Below, one piece after another: positions 52,233-59,437 of a stretch of 64,000 bases of DNA. Numbering within the stretch: the stretch's first letter is position 1; each line of letters begins with the position of its first letter. The position numbers and the translations under genes were made by a program. The DNA is taken from positions 23,617 through 87,616 of the IMG/VR virus record IMGVR_UViG_3300042311_001128. One strand, given 5' to 3'. Below the pieces are notes generated by a model. It ran no database searches, was not told the origin of the DNA, and was given only the letters and a program-made list of their open reading frames with translations. This DNA comes from a virus.

Positions 52233-52541
52233 ATGAAAAAGATTATTTTAAGTTTATTGTTTTTGGGAGTGTTGCCTACCGTGGCACTGTCCCTCGATAA
52301 TCAGACTCAAGAGATACTTGAGGAAAGAACTTGCCAGTATCTTAAGTCTGGACTGACACTGGGAGAAACTATGGGAGCGATCAGATATGCTGTTGAACAG
52401 AACAGTAGTTCGAGGTCACAGGACGAACTAATTAATATTTGGCGTGATTACTTTAACAACGAAACAATAAAGCAAATCCTTGTCAATGCTAAAAAAAGAT
52501 GTCCAGAGTTTTTCCTGCGTAACCGAGAGTCCATACCGTAA
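52233..52541 (+). CDS. Secreted small protein (102 aa)
   Basis: A signal peptide is clear (KKIILSLLFLGVLPTVALS), with cleavage likely after ALS. The mature part is helical with two Cys (C34, C92 region). It may act in the periplasm, for example in superinfection exclusion or lysis; unknown. Confidence 0.55.
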   Translation: MKKIILSLLFLGVLPTVALSLDNQTQEILEERTCQYLKSGLTLGETMGAIRYAVEQNSSSRSQDELINIWRDYFNNETIKQILVNAKKRCPEFFLRNRESIP

Positions 52542-52550
52542 GAAGTTAGA

Positions 52551-52593
52551 TTTTGACACTCCCCGCTCTAAAGAGACGGGGATTTTTGGTTCA
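52551..52593 (+). mobile_element. IS200/IS605-type end remnant
   Basis: TTTTGACACTCCCCG, CTCTAAAGAG and CGGGGATTTTTGG have the layout of a cyanobacterial IS200/IS605 right end with its hairpin. No transposase remains. Confidence 0.5.
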
Positions 52594-52606
52594 CAGAGAT
52601 CGAGAA

Positions 52607-52857
52607 ATGCTTGCTTCTGTTCATATCCCATTACCTGAGCCAGCTACTAAGCTAAACGGCGCTTAACCTGCATGATCCAATAGCTATAACCCTTTTGGAG
52701 TCTATATCGGTGATCCGAAGTAAAAGCCGTTTAGCTTAGAAATGAAATTGGCGATCTAGTTCTCAAAGCCAACCAACTACGCGATCGAGCTTGGCGTAAC
52801 GAACAAGAAGCAATTTTTAAATTAGAAAAACTAATTTCTTCTAAATCAAATACACCT
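52607..52857 (+). pseudogene. Remnant of a type I restriction S-subunit-like C-terminus, split by a MITE-like element
   Basis: MLASVHIPLPEPATKLN is cut by the 52647 element and resumes after it as LRNEIGDLVLKANQLRDRAWRNEQEAIFKLEKLI. The second part resembles the C-terminal helix of cyanobacterial restriction subunit S proteins. The frame then runs into the antitoxin gene. Assignment is tentative. Confidence 0.35.
52647..52739. mobile_element. 93-bp MITE-like element with 14-bp inverted repeats
   Basis: CTAAGCTAAACGGC and GCCGTTTAGCTTAG bound an insert without coding potential that interrupts a reading frame. Confidence 0.5.
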
Positions 52858-53040
52858 ATGAATAATCAAACACCTATCGAAAGCTTCTCCTTAGCAAATA
52901 TTAAATTTGACTATAATGCAGAACCAATCTGGGAATTAGCCGCCCGACTTTCTGCCAAAATTCCCAATGAAGAATGGGCAAAACTACCAAAAGACTTAGC
53001 CCAAAACTTTGACCATTATCAACAGCAACAGGATAGTTAG
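52858..53040 (+). CDS. VapB-type antitoxin (60 aa)
   Basis: The product (QTPIESFSLANIKFDYNAEPIWELAARLSAKIPNEEWAKLPKDLAQNFDHYQQQQ) matches a small cyanobacterial antitoxin family always placed before a PIN toxin. Its stop overlaps the GTG of the toxin. It looks intact, whereas its toxin is broken. Confidence 0.7.
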   Translation: MNNQTPIESFSLANIKFDYNAEPIWELAARLSAKIPNEEWAKLPKDLAQNFDHYQQQQDS

Positions 53041-53462
53041 TGAGAGTCGTTTTCGCCGATACAGGTTATTGGGTTGCCCTACTTAACCCCAGTGATAATT
53101 TGCATAAAAAAGCTGTTTAGCTATCAAAAACATTGCATCCCGTCTATATTGTCACCAGTGAAGCCGTCCTTATCGAAGTTTTAAACGACTTTTCTAAACG
53201 TGGTGAGTATTTCCGTGACTTAGCCATAGAGCTAACTAAAAATTTGCGTTCTAACCCCAATGTTCGTATTGTTCCCCAAACCAGTGAGCAATTTGAACAA
53301 GGATTAAGACTATATCAACAGCGTAAAGACAAAGCATGGAGTCATACAAATTGCGTATCTTTCAAAATAATGGAAGAAAATGGAATCACAGAAGCACTCG
53401 CTTTTGACAAACATTTTGCCCAAGCGGGCTTCACTGCTCTGATGCGGAATTGTCGGGTTTGA
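53040..53462 (+). pseudogene. VapC-type PIN-domain toxin, broken by amber codon 27
   Basis: GTG start overlaps the antitoxin stop. The PIN start (VFADTGYWVALLNPSDNLH, Asp7) is followed by TAG at 53118-53120, after which the frame continues with SEAVLIEVLNDF and AWSHTNCVSFKIMEENGITEALAFDKHFAQAGF. The third acidic position normally reading TDC appears as TNC, so a catalytic Asp may also be lost. Such toxins cut RNA; this copy is probably inactive. Confidence 0.7.
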
Positions 53463-53474
53463 GTTCGCAAGTAA

Positions 53475-53745
53475 TTCGATTGTAGATAGGGTTATTAACA
53501 ATCGAAATCTTTGCCCTGTCTAGGTTTCAGGCTTTGTCGATGTCGTTGATGTCGTATAGAGAAAAAAAGAAAATAGGGTAAAGGGGCAAGACAGCCTCAG
53601 CAGTAAGAGTGTAAAAAAATAATATCGGGGAATAGCGTTAACAGTATTAACAAAGCGTAAAAGCTAATCCCTGTAAGGGTTTTATTGTTAATAACAATAT
53701 CTACAATTTAACTACAAACTAACAATGACTGCCAGCATAGGACAC
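53475..53745. repeat. AT-rich dispersed repeats between VapC and Rha genes
   Basis: Non-coding. GATTGTAGATAGGGTTATTAACAATC hairpin arms at 53480, GGTTTCAGGCTTTGTCGATG, TATAGAGAAAAAAAG, then inverted pieces (GTTAATAACAATATCTACAA) around 53685. Same family as 18968 and 63535. Confidence 0.6.
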
Positions 53746-53752
53746 TAAAAAA

Positions 53753-53779
53753 GAAAGGGGATTATCTTAATCCCCTTTC
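53753..53779 (-). terminator. Terminator oriented to the minus strand
   Basis: GAAAGGGGATT and AATCCCCTTTC form an 11-bp stem; a T run follows on the minus strand. No minus gene reads into it now, so it may be left over from a cassette like those at 19692 and 34626. Confidence 0.65.
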
Positions 53780-53807
53780 CCTGACTATTTCTTCCTACTG
53801 ACTAGAA

Positions 53808-53866
53808 TTGTCAAGCAACTATTTGAAATGGTACAATTGTAGCAATGCCCCCGGTACCAACGGGGG
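53808..53866 (+). promoter_or_regulatory. Promoter and 5'-terminal leader hairpin of the Rha-like gene
   Basis: -35 TTGTCA (53808-53813), 18-bp spacer, -10 TACAAT (53832-53837), then the stem CCCCCG/CGGGGG (53848-53866) and GACTAACCA. AGGAGG before ATG 53898. Confidence 0.65.
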
Positions 53867-53897
53867 ACTAACCACATTACCTGAATAGGAGGCCAAT

Positions 53898-54644
53898 ATG
53901 GCTATTGAAATAGTATCACAGAATGATTGTCTTGTCGTTGATTCTCGTTTGATTGCTGGTGAGTTGGGGATTGAACACCGCGCCTTGCGTCAAACCATAG
54001 AAAAATACATTAACGAGATTCAAGAGTTTGGAGTTGTCGCATTTCAAATGTCGAAACCCCTAGAAGGCTCTAGCGGCGGTCGTCCTGAGCGTTACTGCTA
54101 CCTGAATGAAGAGCAAGCAACTTTTTTGATGACACTGTCTCGAAATACTTCACAGGTCATTGCTTGTAAGCGCAACTTAGTCAAGGCATTTAGTCAAGCA
54201 AAGCAACTTATCAAAGAAGTAATCCCCGCTCAAAGTGGACGTATTCGAGAATTAGAACTTGAGTTAGAACTGACAAAAGCTAAAACCTACTACATGGATC
54301 GGCGTGACGCAATTCGATTAATACATGGTGCTGAGGTTTTAGCCTTGTTAGATGGCCGTCCAGATATTGTGATCGAGAAGGTTGAAAAAGTCACCGAGAC
54401 AATTATCTGTAAAAACGGACGAAACGTGAGTTTTGAGGGTCGTTCTACTGCTGAGTTAGGGAAAGAACTAGGATTCAAGTCTGGAAGAGAGTTAGAGCGT
54501 TGGTTAGAGAAGAATGGACACTCTCATTTAGTGTGTCAGGGGTTGCGAGTTAATCAAGCATCCTATGTCCCCACCGAAAACCTCAAGGAAGTTAAGCATC
54601 TTTTTTCTAAGGCTAGAAACCGTCAACTGTTAATCGGAAAATAA
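53898..54644 (+). CDS. Rha-family phage antirepressor/regulator (248 aa)
   Basis: The N-terminal domain (CLVVDSRLIAGELGIEHRALRQTIEKYINEIQEFGVVAFQMSK...RYCYLNEEQATFLMTLSRNT) fits the Rha/ant N-terminal domain. A coiled linker follows, then a C-terminal DNA-binding-like domain (STAELGKELGFKSGRELERWLEKNGHSHLVCQGLR). Such proteins modulate phage repressors or lysogeny. Strong AGGAGG site; expressed with the shared 5' hairpin leader. Confidence 0.7.
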   Translation: MAIEIVSQNDCLVVDSRLIAGELGIEHRALRQTIEKYINEIQEFGVVAFQMSKPLEGSSGGRPERYCYLNEEQATFLMTLSRNTSQVIACKRNLVKAFSQAKQLIKEVIPAQSGRIRELELELELTKAKTYYMDRRDAIRLIHGAEVLALLDGRPDIVIEKVEKVTETIICKNGRNVSFEGRSTAELGKELGFKSGRELERWLEKNGHSHLVCQGLRVNQASYVPTENLKEVKHLFSKARNRQLLIGK

Positions 54645-54645
54645 A

Positions 54646-54681
54646 GTTAAAAGTGCCGGTCTGTGAACTGGCACTTTTAAC
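54646..54681. terminator. Bidirectional terminator
   Basis: GTTAAAAGTGCC and GGCACTTTTAAC form a 12-bp stem between the Rha-like gene and the convergent RHH gene. Confidence 0.7.
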
Positions 54682-54710
54682 ACTAGCTATCCCGACAACA
54701 CTCTTGAGTA

Positions 54711-54863
54711 TTAGTCATCGGGTAAACTTCTAATCAATTCCCGGACTACATCGGTTATTGACCGATGGTAAGTTTCACAGTATTTTTTTAGCTTTTTCTC
54801 TTCAAGTGGCGAGATACGGGCGTTGAGGGGATAATAATTTATATCTTTATTTTTACTTGACAT
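54711..54863 (-). CDS. RHH regulator divergent from the CRISPR locus (50 aa)
   Basis: The product (NYYPLNARISPLEEKKLKKYCETYHRSITDVVRELIRSLPDD) is a classic ribbon-helix-helix protein. Its start codon lies inside the plus-strand promoter at 54857, so it probably represses that promoter. A near-copy of the same promoter precedes the cas12 gene, which makes control of the CRISPR effector likely. Confidence 0.65.
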   Translation of the reverse strand: MSSKNKDINYYPLNARISPLEEKKLKKYCETYHRSITDVVRELIRSLPDD

Positions 54864-54886
54864 TTCTAGTAGGCTTATGGTAGATT
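54857..54886 (+). promoter_or_regulatory. Promoter copy 1 (for 54918)
   Basis: -35 TTGACA (54857-54862), 18-bp spacer containing TTTCTAGTAGG, -10 TAGATT (54881-54886). It overlaps the RHH start codon. 37 of 39 bases around it recur at 55296-55334. Confidence 0.65.
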
Positions 54887-54917
54887 TAAATATAGTTTAG
54901 CACTACTTTAAATATTT

Positions 54918-55289
54918 ATGAATGCAGATTATATTATCAAATTTGTGGCTTATGTAGATTCAAGTAATTACAATAAAGAGTATTTTGCGTGGAAAAAACT
55001 GCTTACAAAAGAAATTCTTGTTAAAATTACTTCTGAATTAGCTAAAAAATCGGATAAATTTGACGACACTAACTATATTCACATTGAAATCGTGCCTACA
55101 GTATTTGAAAAGTTTATTATTACTGAAACAGGATTAAATCATAAGTCTCAGATTGTTGATGTGCCAAGATTATTAGAATGTTGGGAATCGCTAAAGTTTC
55201 CCTTTCATATTGATACTACTGGCTTTGACTTTTACAAAAGTTGGGCTATAGGTTCTGATGTAGAGACTGGTATCTCAAAAAATCTTTAG
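54918..55289 (+). CDS. Hypothetical protein upstream of cas12 (123 aa)
   Basis: Driven by promoter copy 1. A mixed alpha/beta protein (IIKFVAYVDSSNYNKEYFAWKKLLTKEILVKITSEL) ending 66 bp before the cas12 start. No family recognised. Its place between regulator and effector suggests a role tied to the CRISPR locus, or an unrelated phage gene. Confidence 0.5.
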   Translation: MNADYIIKFVAYVDSSNYNKEYFAWKKLLTKEILVKITSELAKKSDKFDDTNYIHIEIVPTVFEKFIITETGLNHKSQIVDVPRLLECWESLKFPFHIDTTGFDFYKSWAIGSDVETGISKNL

Positions 55290-55298
55290 GCTTCTTAC

Positions 55299-55328
55299 TT
55301 GACATTTCTAGCAGGGTTATGGTAGATT
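55299..55328 (+). promoter_or_regulatory. Promoter copy 2 (for cas12 and array)
   Basis: -35 TTGACA (55299-55304), 18-bp spacer TTTCTAGCAGGGTTATGG, -10 TAGATT (55323-55328). No other promoter is visible before the array, so effector, anti-repeat and array may share one transcript. Confidence 0.65.
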
Positions 55329-55355
55329 TAAATAAGAATGAAAGAAGGTCGATCC

Positions 55356-57041
55356 ATGAAAGCCATGCTAGTCAAAAAAACTATTGCGGACACAAAGCTT
55401 AACCTTAATGCCACTCAGCGAGCCTATATTGATCGCTGGATGGACGAGCTTAAAGCTGTCTGGAATTTTGGACTAGAGCTACTGATGGAATATCAGCTTA
55501 ATAAGTATTACGACGAGCTTGAGCAAATAACAGGAAAACCAGTTAAACGGGTTAAACGTCGTTTAGCTAAAAAACCTCAATTTATTGACTCCCTGAAAAA
55601 CGAAAAAGGTAAATCCCTTCCTAATCCCCTTTACACCCCCAAATATTTAACTGGCAAGCAAAAAGTTAAAATACAGATAGCTAGAGAAAAAAGACAAAAA
55701 ACAGGTCACTCTTATCCTGTTCATGTCCCTATTCAACGGCGGTTAAAATCTGATAATTATTTTGGGTTATGTGGCTGTATTACAAAAGAAAAATGTCCAG
55801 AACTATGCAAGGACATCCCTATGGCTTTTGTCCAAGGGGTTTTAAAAAAGCTTGCTGATTCTTGGAAAGCTTACACCAAACTCGATAAAAAGAATTTAGA
55901 CAGAAAACTTCCTAGATTTAAAAGAAAAGAAGATAAAATTAAATCTCTTTATTCTGAGATCAGCAATTGCGCTGTTAGAAAAGGGGATAAAATATCTATA
56001 GGTAGCTGTGGCAAAACATTAGGCGATTTAAAGATTGTCAACAATACCTTAGACATTCGGTGGGGTGACAGAAAAGCCTCTACTGTATCAATTATCAAAT
56101 ACCCATCGGGATATTATCTAAGTCTATTTGGTGAATTTGAAGTAGATGATCTACCTGATTCCGATAAAGCAATCGGTATTGACGTAAAACTAGAATATAT
56201 AATTAGTACCAGCGACGGGCAACAAATTGACCCGCCCAAATACTATAGAAAACGGCAAAAAAGACTAGCAAGACTGCAAAGAAAAACCGCTAGACAGTAT
56301 AAAGCAGGGGAAAATAAAGACGGCAAAAATCTCGCTAAAACTCGTGCTAAAGTTGCCAAAACTCACGAAAAAATAGCAAGACAACGCAAAGGATTTAATC
56401 ATGCCTTAAGTACCGATATTGCTAGAAATCATGGCGCTGTAGCCGTAGAAGACCTCAACTTAAAGAATTTAATGCGACGACCTAAACCGAAAAAAAGAGA
56501 AGACGGTAAAGGCTACGAACGCAATAACGCGAAAGCCAAAGGGGGATTAAATAAATCCTTTGCTGATGCTAGTTTAGGACAATTAACCGGTTTTCTTGAA
56601 ACGAAAATGAAAACTCCCAACCGAGAGTTTATCAAAGTTCAACCAGCTTACACCAGCCAGGATTGTCCTCGCTGTGGCAATCGTGTTAAAAAAAGTTTAT
56701 CAACCCGCACCCATAAATGTTTAGAGTGTGGATGTACTTTACCTAGAGATGTGGCCGCCGCAATCAACATCTTAGGGAAAGCAGACTTCGTAAGAAGCTA
56801 CCCGGCTTGTACCGGGGAAGTTAAGCCTCTGAAGGATTTCGATAAGGAATCAGCGCAGGAGGAATTACTTGACAAGTCCAGCCGATTGTTACTTGGGGAA
56901 GAAACCCTCGAAACCTTACTGGTTTTGACCTCCGAGCCAGTGACACCCAAGAAAAAAACAAGGAAAAGGTCGATCCACTCGCAACCCGCGCAAACAGTCA
57001 ACGCAGGCTATACGCAGCTTACACTCTGGGAGACTGGGTAA
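55356..57041 (+). CDS. Miniature type V-U-like Cas12 effector, TnpB-related (561 aa)
   Basis: ATG 55356 (MKAMLVKKT) has AAGAAGGT upstream and follows the promoter closely; an in-frame ATG at 55338 is possible. N-terminal half is helical and basic; CGCITKEKCPELC (about 139-151) may bind zinc. RuvC-I AIGIDVKLEYI (Asp276), RuvC-II VAVEDLNLKNL (Glu365), zinc ribbon CPRC...CLEC (Cys437, 440, 455, 458) and RuvC-III PRDVAAAINI (Asp465) are intact, so it should be an active nuclease. An 86-residue tail beyond RuvC-III spans the anti-repeat at 56866. The stop codon lies inside the first CRISPR repeat. No transposon ends or TnpA were seen; adjacent array argues for Cas12 rather than plain TnpB. Confidence 0.85.
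   Translation: MKAMLVKKTIADTKLNLNATQRAYIDRWMDELKAVWNFGLELLMEYQLNKYYDELEQITGKPVKRVKRRLAKKPQFIDSLKNEKGKSLPNPLYTPKYLTGKQKVKIQIAREKRQKTGHSYPVHVPIQRRLKSDNYFGLCGCITKEKCPELCKDIPMAFVQGVLKKLADSWKAYTKLDKKNLDRKLPRFKRKEDKIKSLYSEISNCAVRKGDKISIGSCGKTLGDLKIVNNTLDIRWGDRKASTVSIIKYPSGYYLSLFGEFEVDDLPDSDKAIGIDVKLEYIISTSDGQQIDPPKYYRKRQKRLARLQRKTARQYKAGENKDGKNLAKTRAKVAKTHEKIARQRKGFNHALSTDIARNHGAVAVEDLNLKNLMRRPKPKKREDGKGYERNNAKAKGGLNKSFADASLGQLTGFLETKMKTPNREFIKVQPAYTSQDCPRCGNRVKKSLSTRTHKCLECGCTLPRDVAAAINILGKADFVRSYPACTGEVKPLKDFDKESAQEELLDKSSRLLLGEETLETLLVLTSEPVTPKKKTRKRSIHSQPAQTVNAGYTQLTLWETG
56866..56892 (+). ncRNA. Anti-repeat (candidate tracrRNA/scaffold) inside the cas12 coding end
   Basis: 27 bases match the reverse complement of the first 27 bases of the CRISPR repeat at 25 positions; as RNA this gives 25 Watson-Crick pairs, one G-U and one mismatch. 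Flanking hairpins CCCGG/CCGGG (56801-56816) and ACTGG/CCAGT (56918-56941) suggest a structured RNA of roughly 56.78-57.04 kb overlapping the effector frame. RNA ends are unknown. Confidence 0.75.
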
Positions 57042-57583
57042 CAATCGGCTTGACTTGTTAAGTAGATTGCAAGTTGCCAATTCAGATAGCATGATAGGCC
57101 TCATCCACACAGGTAACAATCGGCTTGACTTGTTAAGTAGATTGCAAGCTTTTAACGTTGGGGTCGTGACATTTTGAGGGTCATGTAACAATCGGCTTGA
57201 CTTGTTAAGTAGATTGCAAGTATCCAAAACTCAGGAAACCTTAGAGCCTTTAATGGTAACAATCGGCTTGACTTGTTAAGTAGATTGCAAGGGCCACATT
57301 TACTATATGGAGTATCTATAGCAATTGTAACAATCGGCTTGACTTGTTAAGTAGATTGCAAGCCAGAGAATATCGGTTTTATCCAAGTGATCGACTTAGG
57401 TAACAATCGGCTTGACTTGTTAAGTAGATTGCAAGAGTGAGTTTACCGACGCGATTAGCGAATGTTTTTAGCCGGTAACAATCGGCTTGACTTGTTAAGT
57501 AGATTGCAAGAGTTGTACCATTGTATATCATCCTATGGTAGGTTTTTGTAACAATCGGCTTGACTTGTTAAGTAAATTGCAAG
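57038..57583 (+). CRISPR. CRISPR array, 8 repeats and 7 spacers
   Basis: The 36-bp repeat starts GTAACAATCGGCTTGACTTG and ends TTAAGTAGATTGCAAG. Repeats start at 57038, 57113, 57185, 57256, 57327, 57400, 57475 and 57548; spacers are 35-39 bp and all different. Seven repeats are identical; the last has one change (AAATTGCAAG), which marks the distal end, so the array reads away from cas12. The first repeat begins in the last codon and stop of cas12, leaving no leader. The repeat can pair CAATC with GATTG. No cas1, cas2 or cas4 lies nearby. Confidence 0.95.
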
Positions 57584-57646
57584 GAAACAAATACAAGACA
57601 AGGCAAGGCAAACTAAGGCAAGGAAACAAAACAAAACTCCAAAACC

Positions 57647-58108
57647 ATGCTACAAATTATCTCAGGATATAAATTAGAGGGATTATCGATTGCATCCATC
57701 GGGATGTGTCAATCTCTAGAAGCAATCGATGCTCTAGTATCTGACTTCGTAAGTAGAAGCGACTACCCAGTAATTTCTAATGTTTTGGATTTTTTCAGTT
57801 ACTGGCAATTAGAGGAAACAAAACTATGCCAACTTCTAAAACACTGGCGACTTAGCAATACATTAATTAAATTAGTATTTTGGGTAATTGAAAAAGACCT
57901 GCTTAGTGGACTATTTCTTTTTTACCAATTACTAAAAGGATGTAGCAAAGAAGCTAGAATACACACAACTTCAATAGAACTCGTTGATTTTCTGCTAGAA
58001 TACTGGCCAAGCAATCAGATTACTGTGATTAAAAAATCAAAAGTATTTAATAAAGACCTTGCTCAAAGAATCAGAAATCGAGGGCTAGATATATTAAGAT
58101 TAAACTAA
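57647..58108 (+). CDS. Hypothetical protein after the array (153 aa)
   Basis: Starts 63 bp after the last repeat, behind an AAGGCAAGG microrepeat. Helical protein (SIASIGMCQSLEAIDALVSDFVSRSDYPVISNVLDFFSYW...). No family recognised. It could read through from the array or belong to the small-gene series that follows. Confidence 0.5.
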   Translation: MLQIISGYKLEGLSIASIGMCQSLEAIDALVSDFVSRSDYPVISNVLDFFSYWQLEETKLCQLLKHWRLSNTLIKLVFWVIEKDLLSGLFLFYQLLKGCSKEARIHTTSIELVDFLLEYWPSNQITVIKKSKVFNKDLAQRIRNRGLDILRLN

Positions 58109-58129
58109 ATATTAAACCCGAAAAAAACA

Positions 58130-58417
58130 ATGAATCAAACACAACTAGATAAAAAGATTGGTCAATTTTTAAGGAAAAAATTGACCAAAGCGGAACTAAA
58201 AAAAATGGAAATAAAACCACGTTCTTTAATCTTAACAATACGCAATTTTGTCGAGAGGTATCTACTTATCATTTTAGATAGTATTTTTGTTGATGTCCCT
58301 CGTGGATGGGATAACTTTTTTGAAAGGTTTCGTTTTTGGCAAAAGCTAATACTTAAAAGAAATAAATCTCTGCTAGTAATTTATTTCTGGGAAACTATTA
58401 ATAATTATAAAGAATAA
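58130..58417 (+). CDS. Small hypothetical protein, paralogue of 59213 (95 aa)
   Basis: Residues 37-75 (NFVERYLLIILDSIFVDVPRGWDNFFERFRFWQKLI) match the protein at 59213 (hydrophobic stretch, then DVP-GW-NFFE-FR-W-KLI). A membrane-associated helix followed by an aromatic motif. Unknown function. Confidence 0.5.
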   Translation: MNQTQLDKKIGQFLRKKLTKAELKKMEIKPRSLILTIRNFVERYLLIILDSIFVDVPRGWDNFFERFRFWQKLILKRNKSLLVIYFWETINNYKE

Positions 58418-58420
58418 ATA

Positions 58421-58735
58421 ATGAATCACAAAATTTATCTTATTGGAATACCAACTTTATTACTAGGATTTCTCTTGGGAACATAGTTAGCCTATTTCTC
58501 GTGGGCTGACACTCGAAACAAAAAACTTGATATAGACTTTAAATACCGGTACAAAAAACCGATTAGTGCTAAGGAATTTGCCATAGAAAACTGTATTTCT
58601 TTAAAACAATCCAAGCAATTTCTTGACAATAAACTCTTAGAGTTTGGGGGAATAGTAGTTTCCCAAAATGGTGACAGTGAATATCATTTCGATATATCGG
58701 GATTTCTTACTGGTAATGATGAAATAGAATTGTAA
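58421..58735 (+). pseudogene. Membrane-anchored protein broken by amber codon 22
   Basis: The 104-codon frame encodes a signal/membrane helix (KIYLIGIPTLLLGFLLGT), then TAG at 58484-58486, then LAYFSWADTRNKKLDIDFKYRY... to a TAA. Composition is protein-like on both sides. Probably a recent nonsense mutation. Confidence 0.45.
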
Positions 58736-58741
58736 ACGGTT

Positions 58742-58933
58742 ATGGAAAAATACACTTTGATTAAAATAGAACAGGATGGAAGTGCTAAAACTTTCATTTA
58801 TGAACCAAGTGACACAGAACCCACTAAAAAAGAACTTAAGGATAAATTAGTAGAAATCTTAATGAAAATCAAAACACTGACATCGGAAAAAGTAAATTTA
58901 ATTTATTTTCTTATCAAAGTTATAGACAAATAA
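58742..58933 (+). CDS. Small hypothetical protein (63 aa)
   Basis: Starts 7 bp after the preceding stop. Acidic/basic helix-rich protein (EPTKKELKDKLVEILMKIKTL). Unknown. Confidence 0.4.
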   Translation: MEKYTLIKIEQDGSAKTFIYEPSDTEPTKKELKDKLVEILMKIKTLTSEKVNLIYFLIKVIDK

Positions 58934-59212
58934 CTTTAATTGTGGTAAAGTAATATAGAACACCTAAAAAGATTAAACTAAAATGAAGTCTAAAAAACAG
59001 AAAAACCTTATTTATTAGTGGCTGTAAATTTAATTATTTTTACTTGTGTATTTACTGTCATAAGACTTAACAACTTACAGCTAACATGATCGGAGTTGTT
59101 TCTCAGGTTTTGGTATATTTGGCTTTGGTTTGCATTTTGTTTAGGATTAACTTTTGAAAAATTAAATGTAAAATAAGTGGTAGGATTTAAATAAAGTCAA
59201 GACTATTAAGAC
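58934..59212. other. Non-coding or micro-gene stretch
   Basis: No convincing gene. A hydrophobic frame (YLLVAVNLIIFTCVFTVIRL) ends in ATGA overlapping a 22-codon hydrophobic frame at about 59086, both without ribosome-binding sites. Looks like decayed membrane peptides. Confidence 0.3.
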
Positions 59213-59437
59213 ATGAAAAAGACTAAAATAAACTATTACCTTTTGATTGCTGTCATGACTATCAAAAGCTATTTACCTATTATTTGGACTACCCTTAGAG
59301 AAGATGTTCCTTTTGGATGGTATAATTTTTTTGAGAATTTTCGTCTTTGGCGAAAATTAATAGCCGAAAAAAATATACAATTGATAAATTTTTGGAAAGA
59401 TTCCTTTTGGTGTGATCTTAATTTTTACAGAGAATAA
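59213..59437 (+). CDS. Small hypothetical protein, paralogue of 58130 (74 aa)
   Basis: Shares the motif IWTTLREDVPFGWYNFFENFRLWRKLI with the 58130 protein. One hydrophobic segment at residues 8-26. Unknown function. Confidence 0.5.
   Translation: MKKTKINYYLLIAVMTIKSYLPIIWTTLREDVPFGWYNFFENFRLWRKLIAEKNIQLINFWKDSFWCDLNFYRE

Noticed and set aside
55356-57041. Plain IS200/IS605 TnpB
   Set aside because: No TnpA and no IS end directly after the gene; instead a regular CRISPR array with a matching anti-repeat follows.
56916-57227. Minus-strand frame across the CRISPR array with repeated CNLLNKSSRLL
   Set aside because: The repetition is the translated CRISPR repeat, not a gene.
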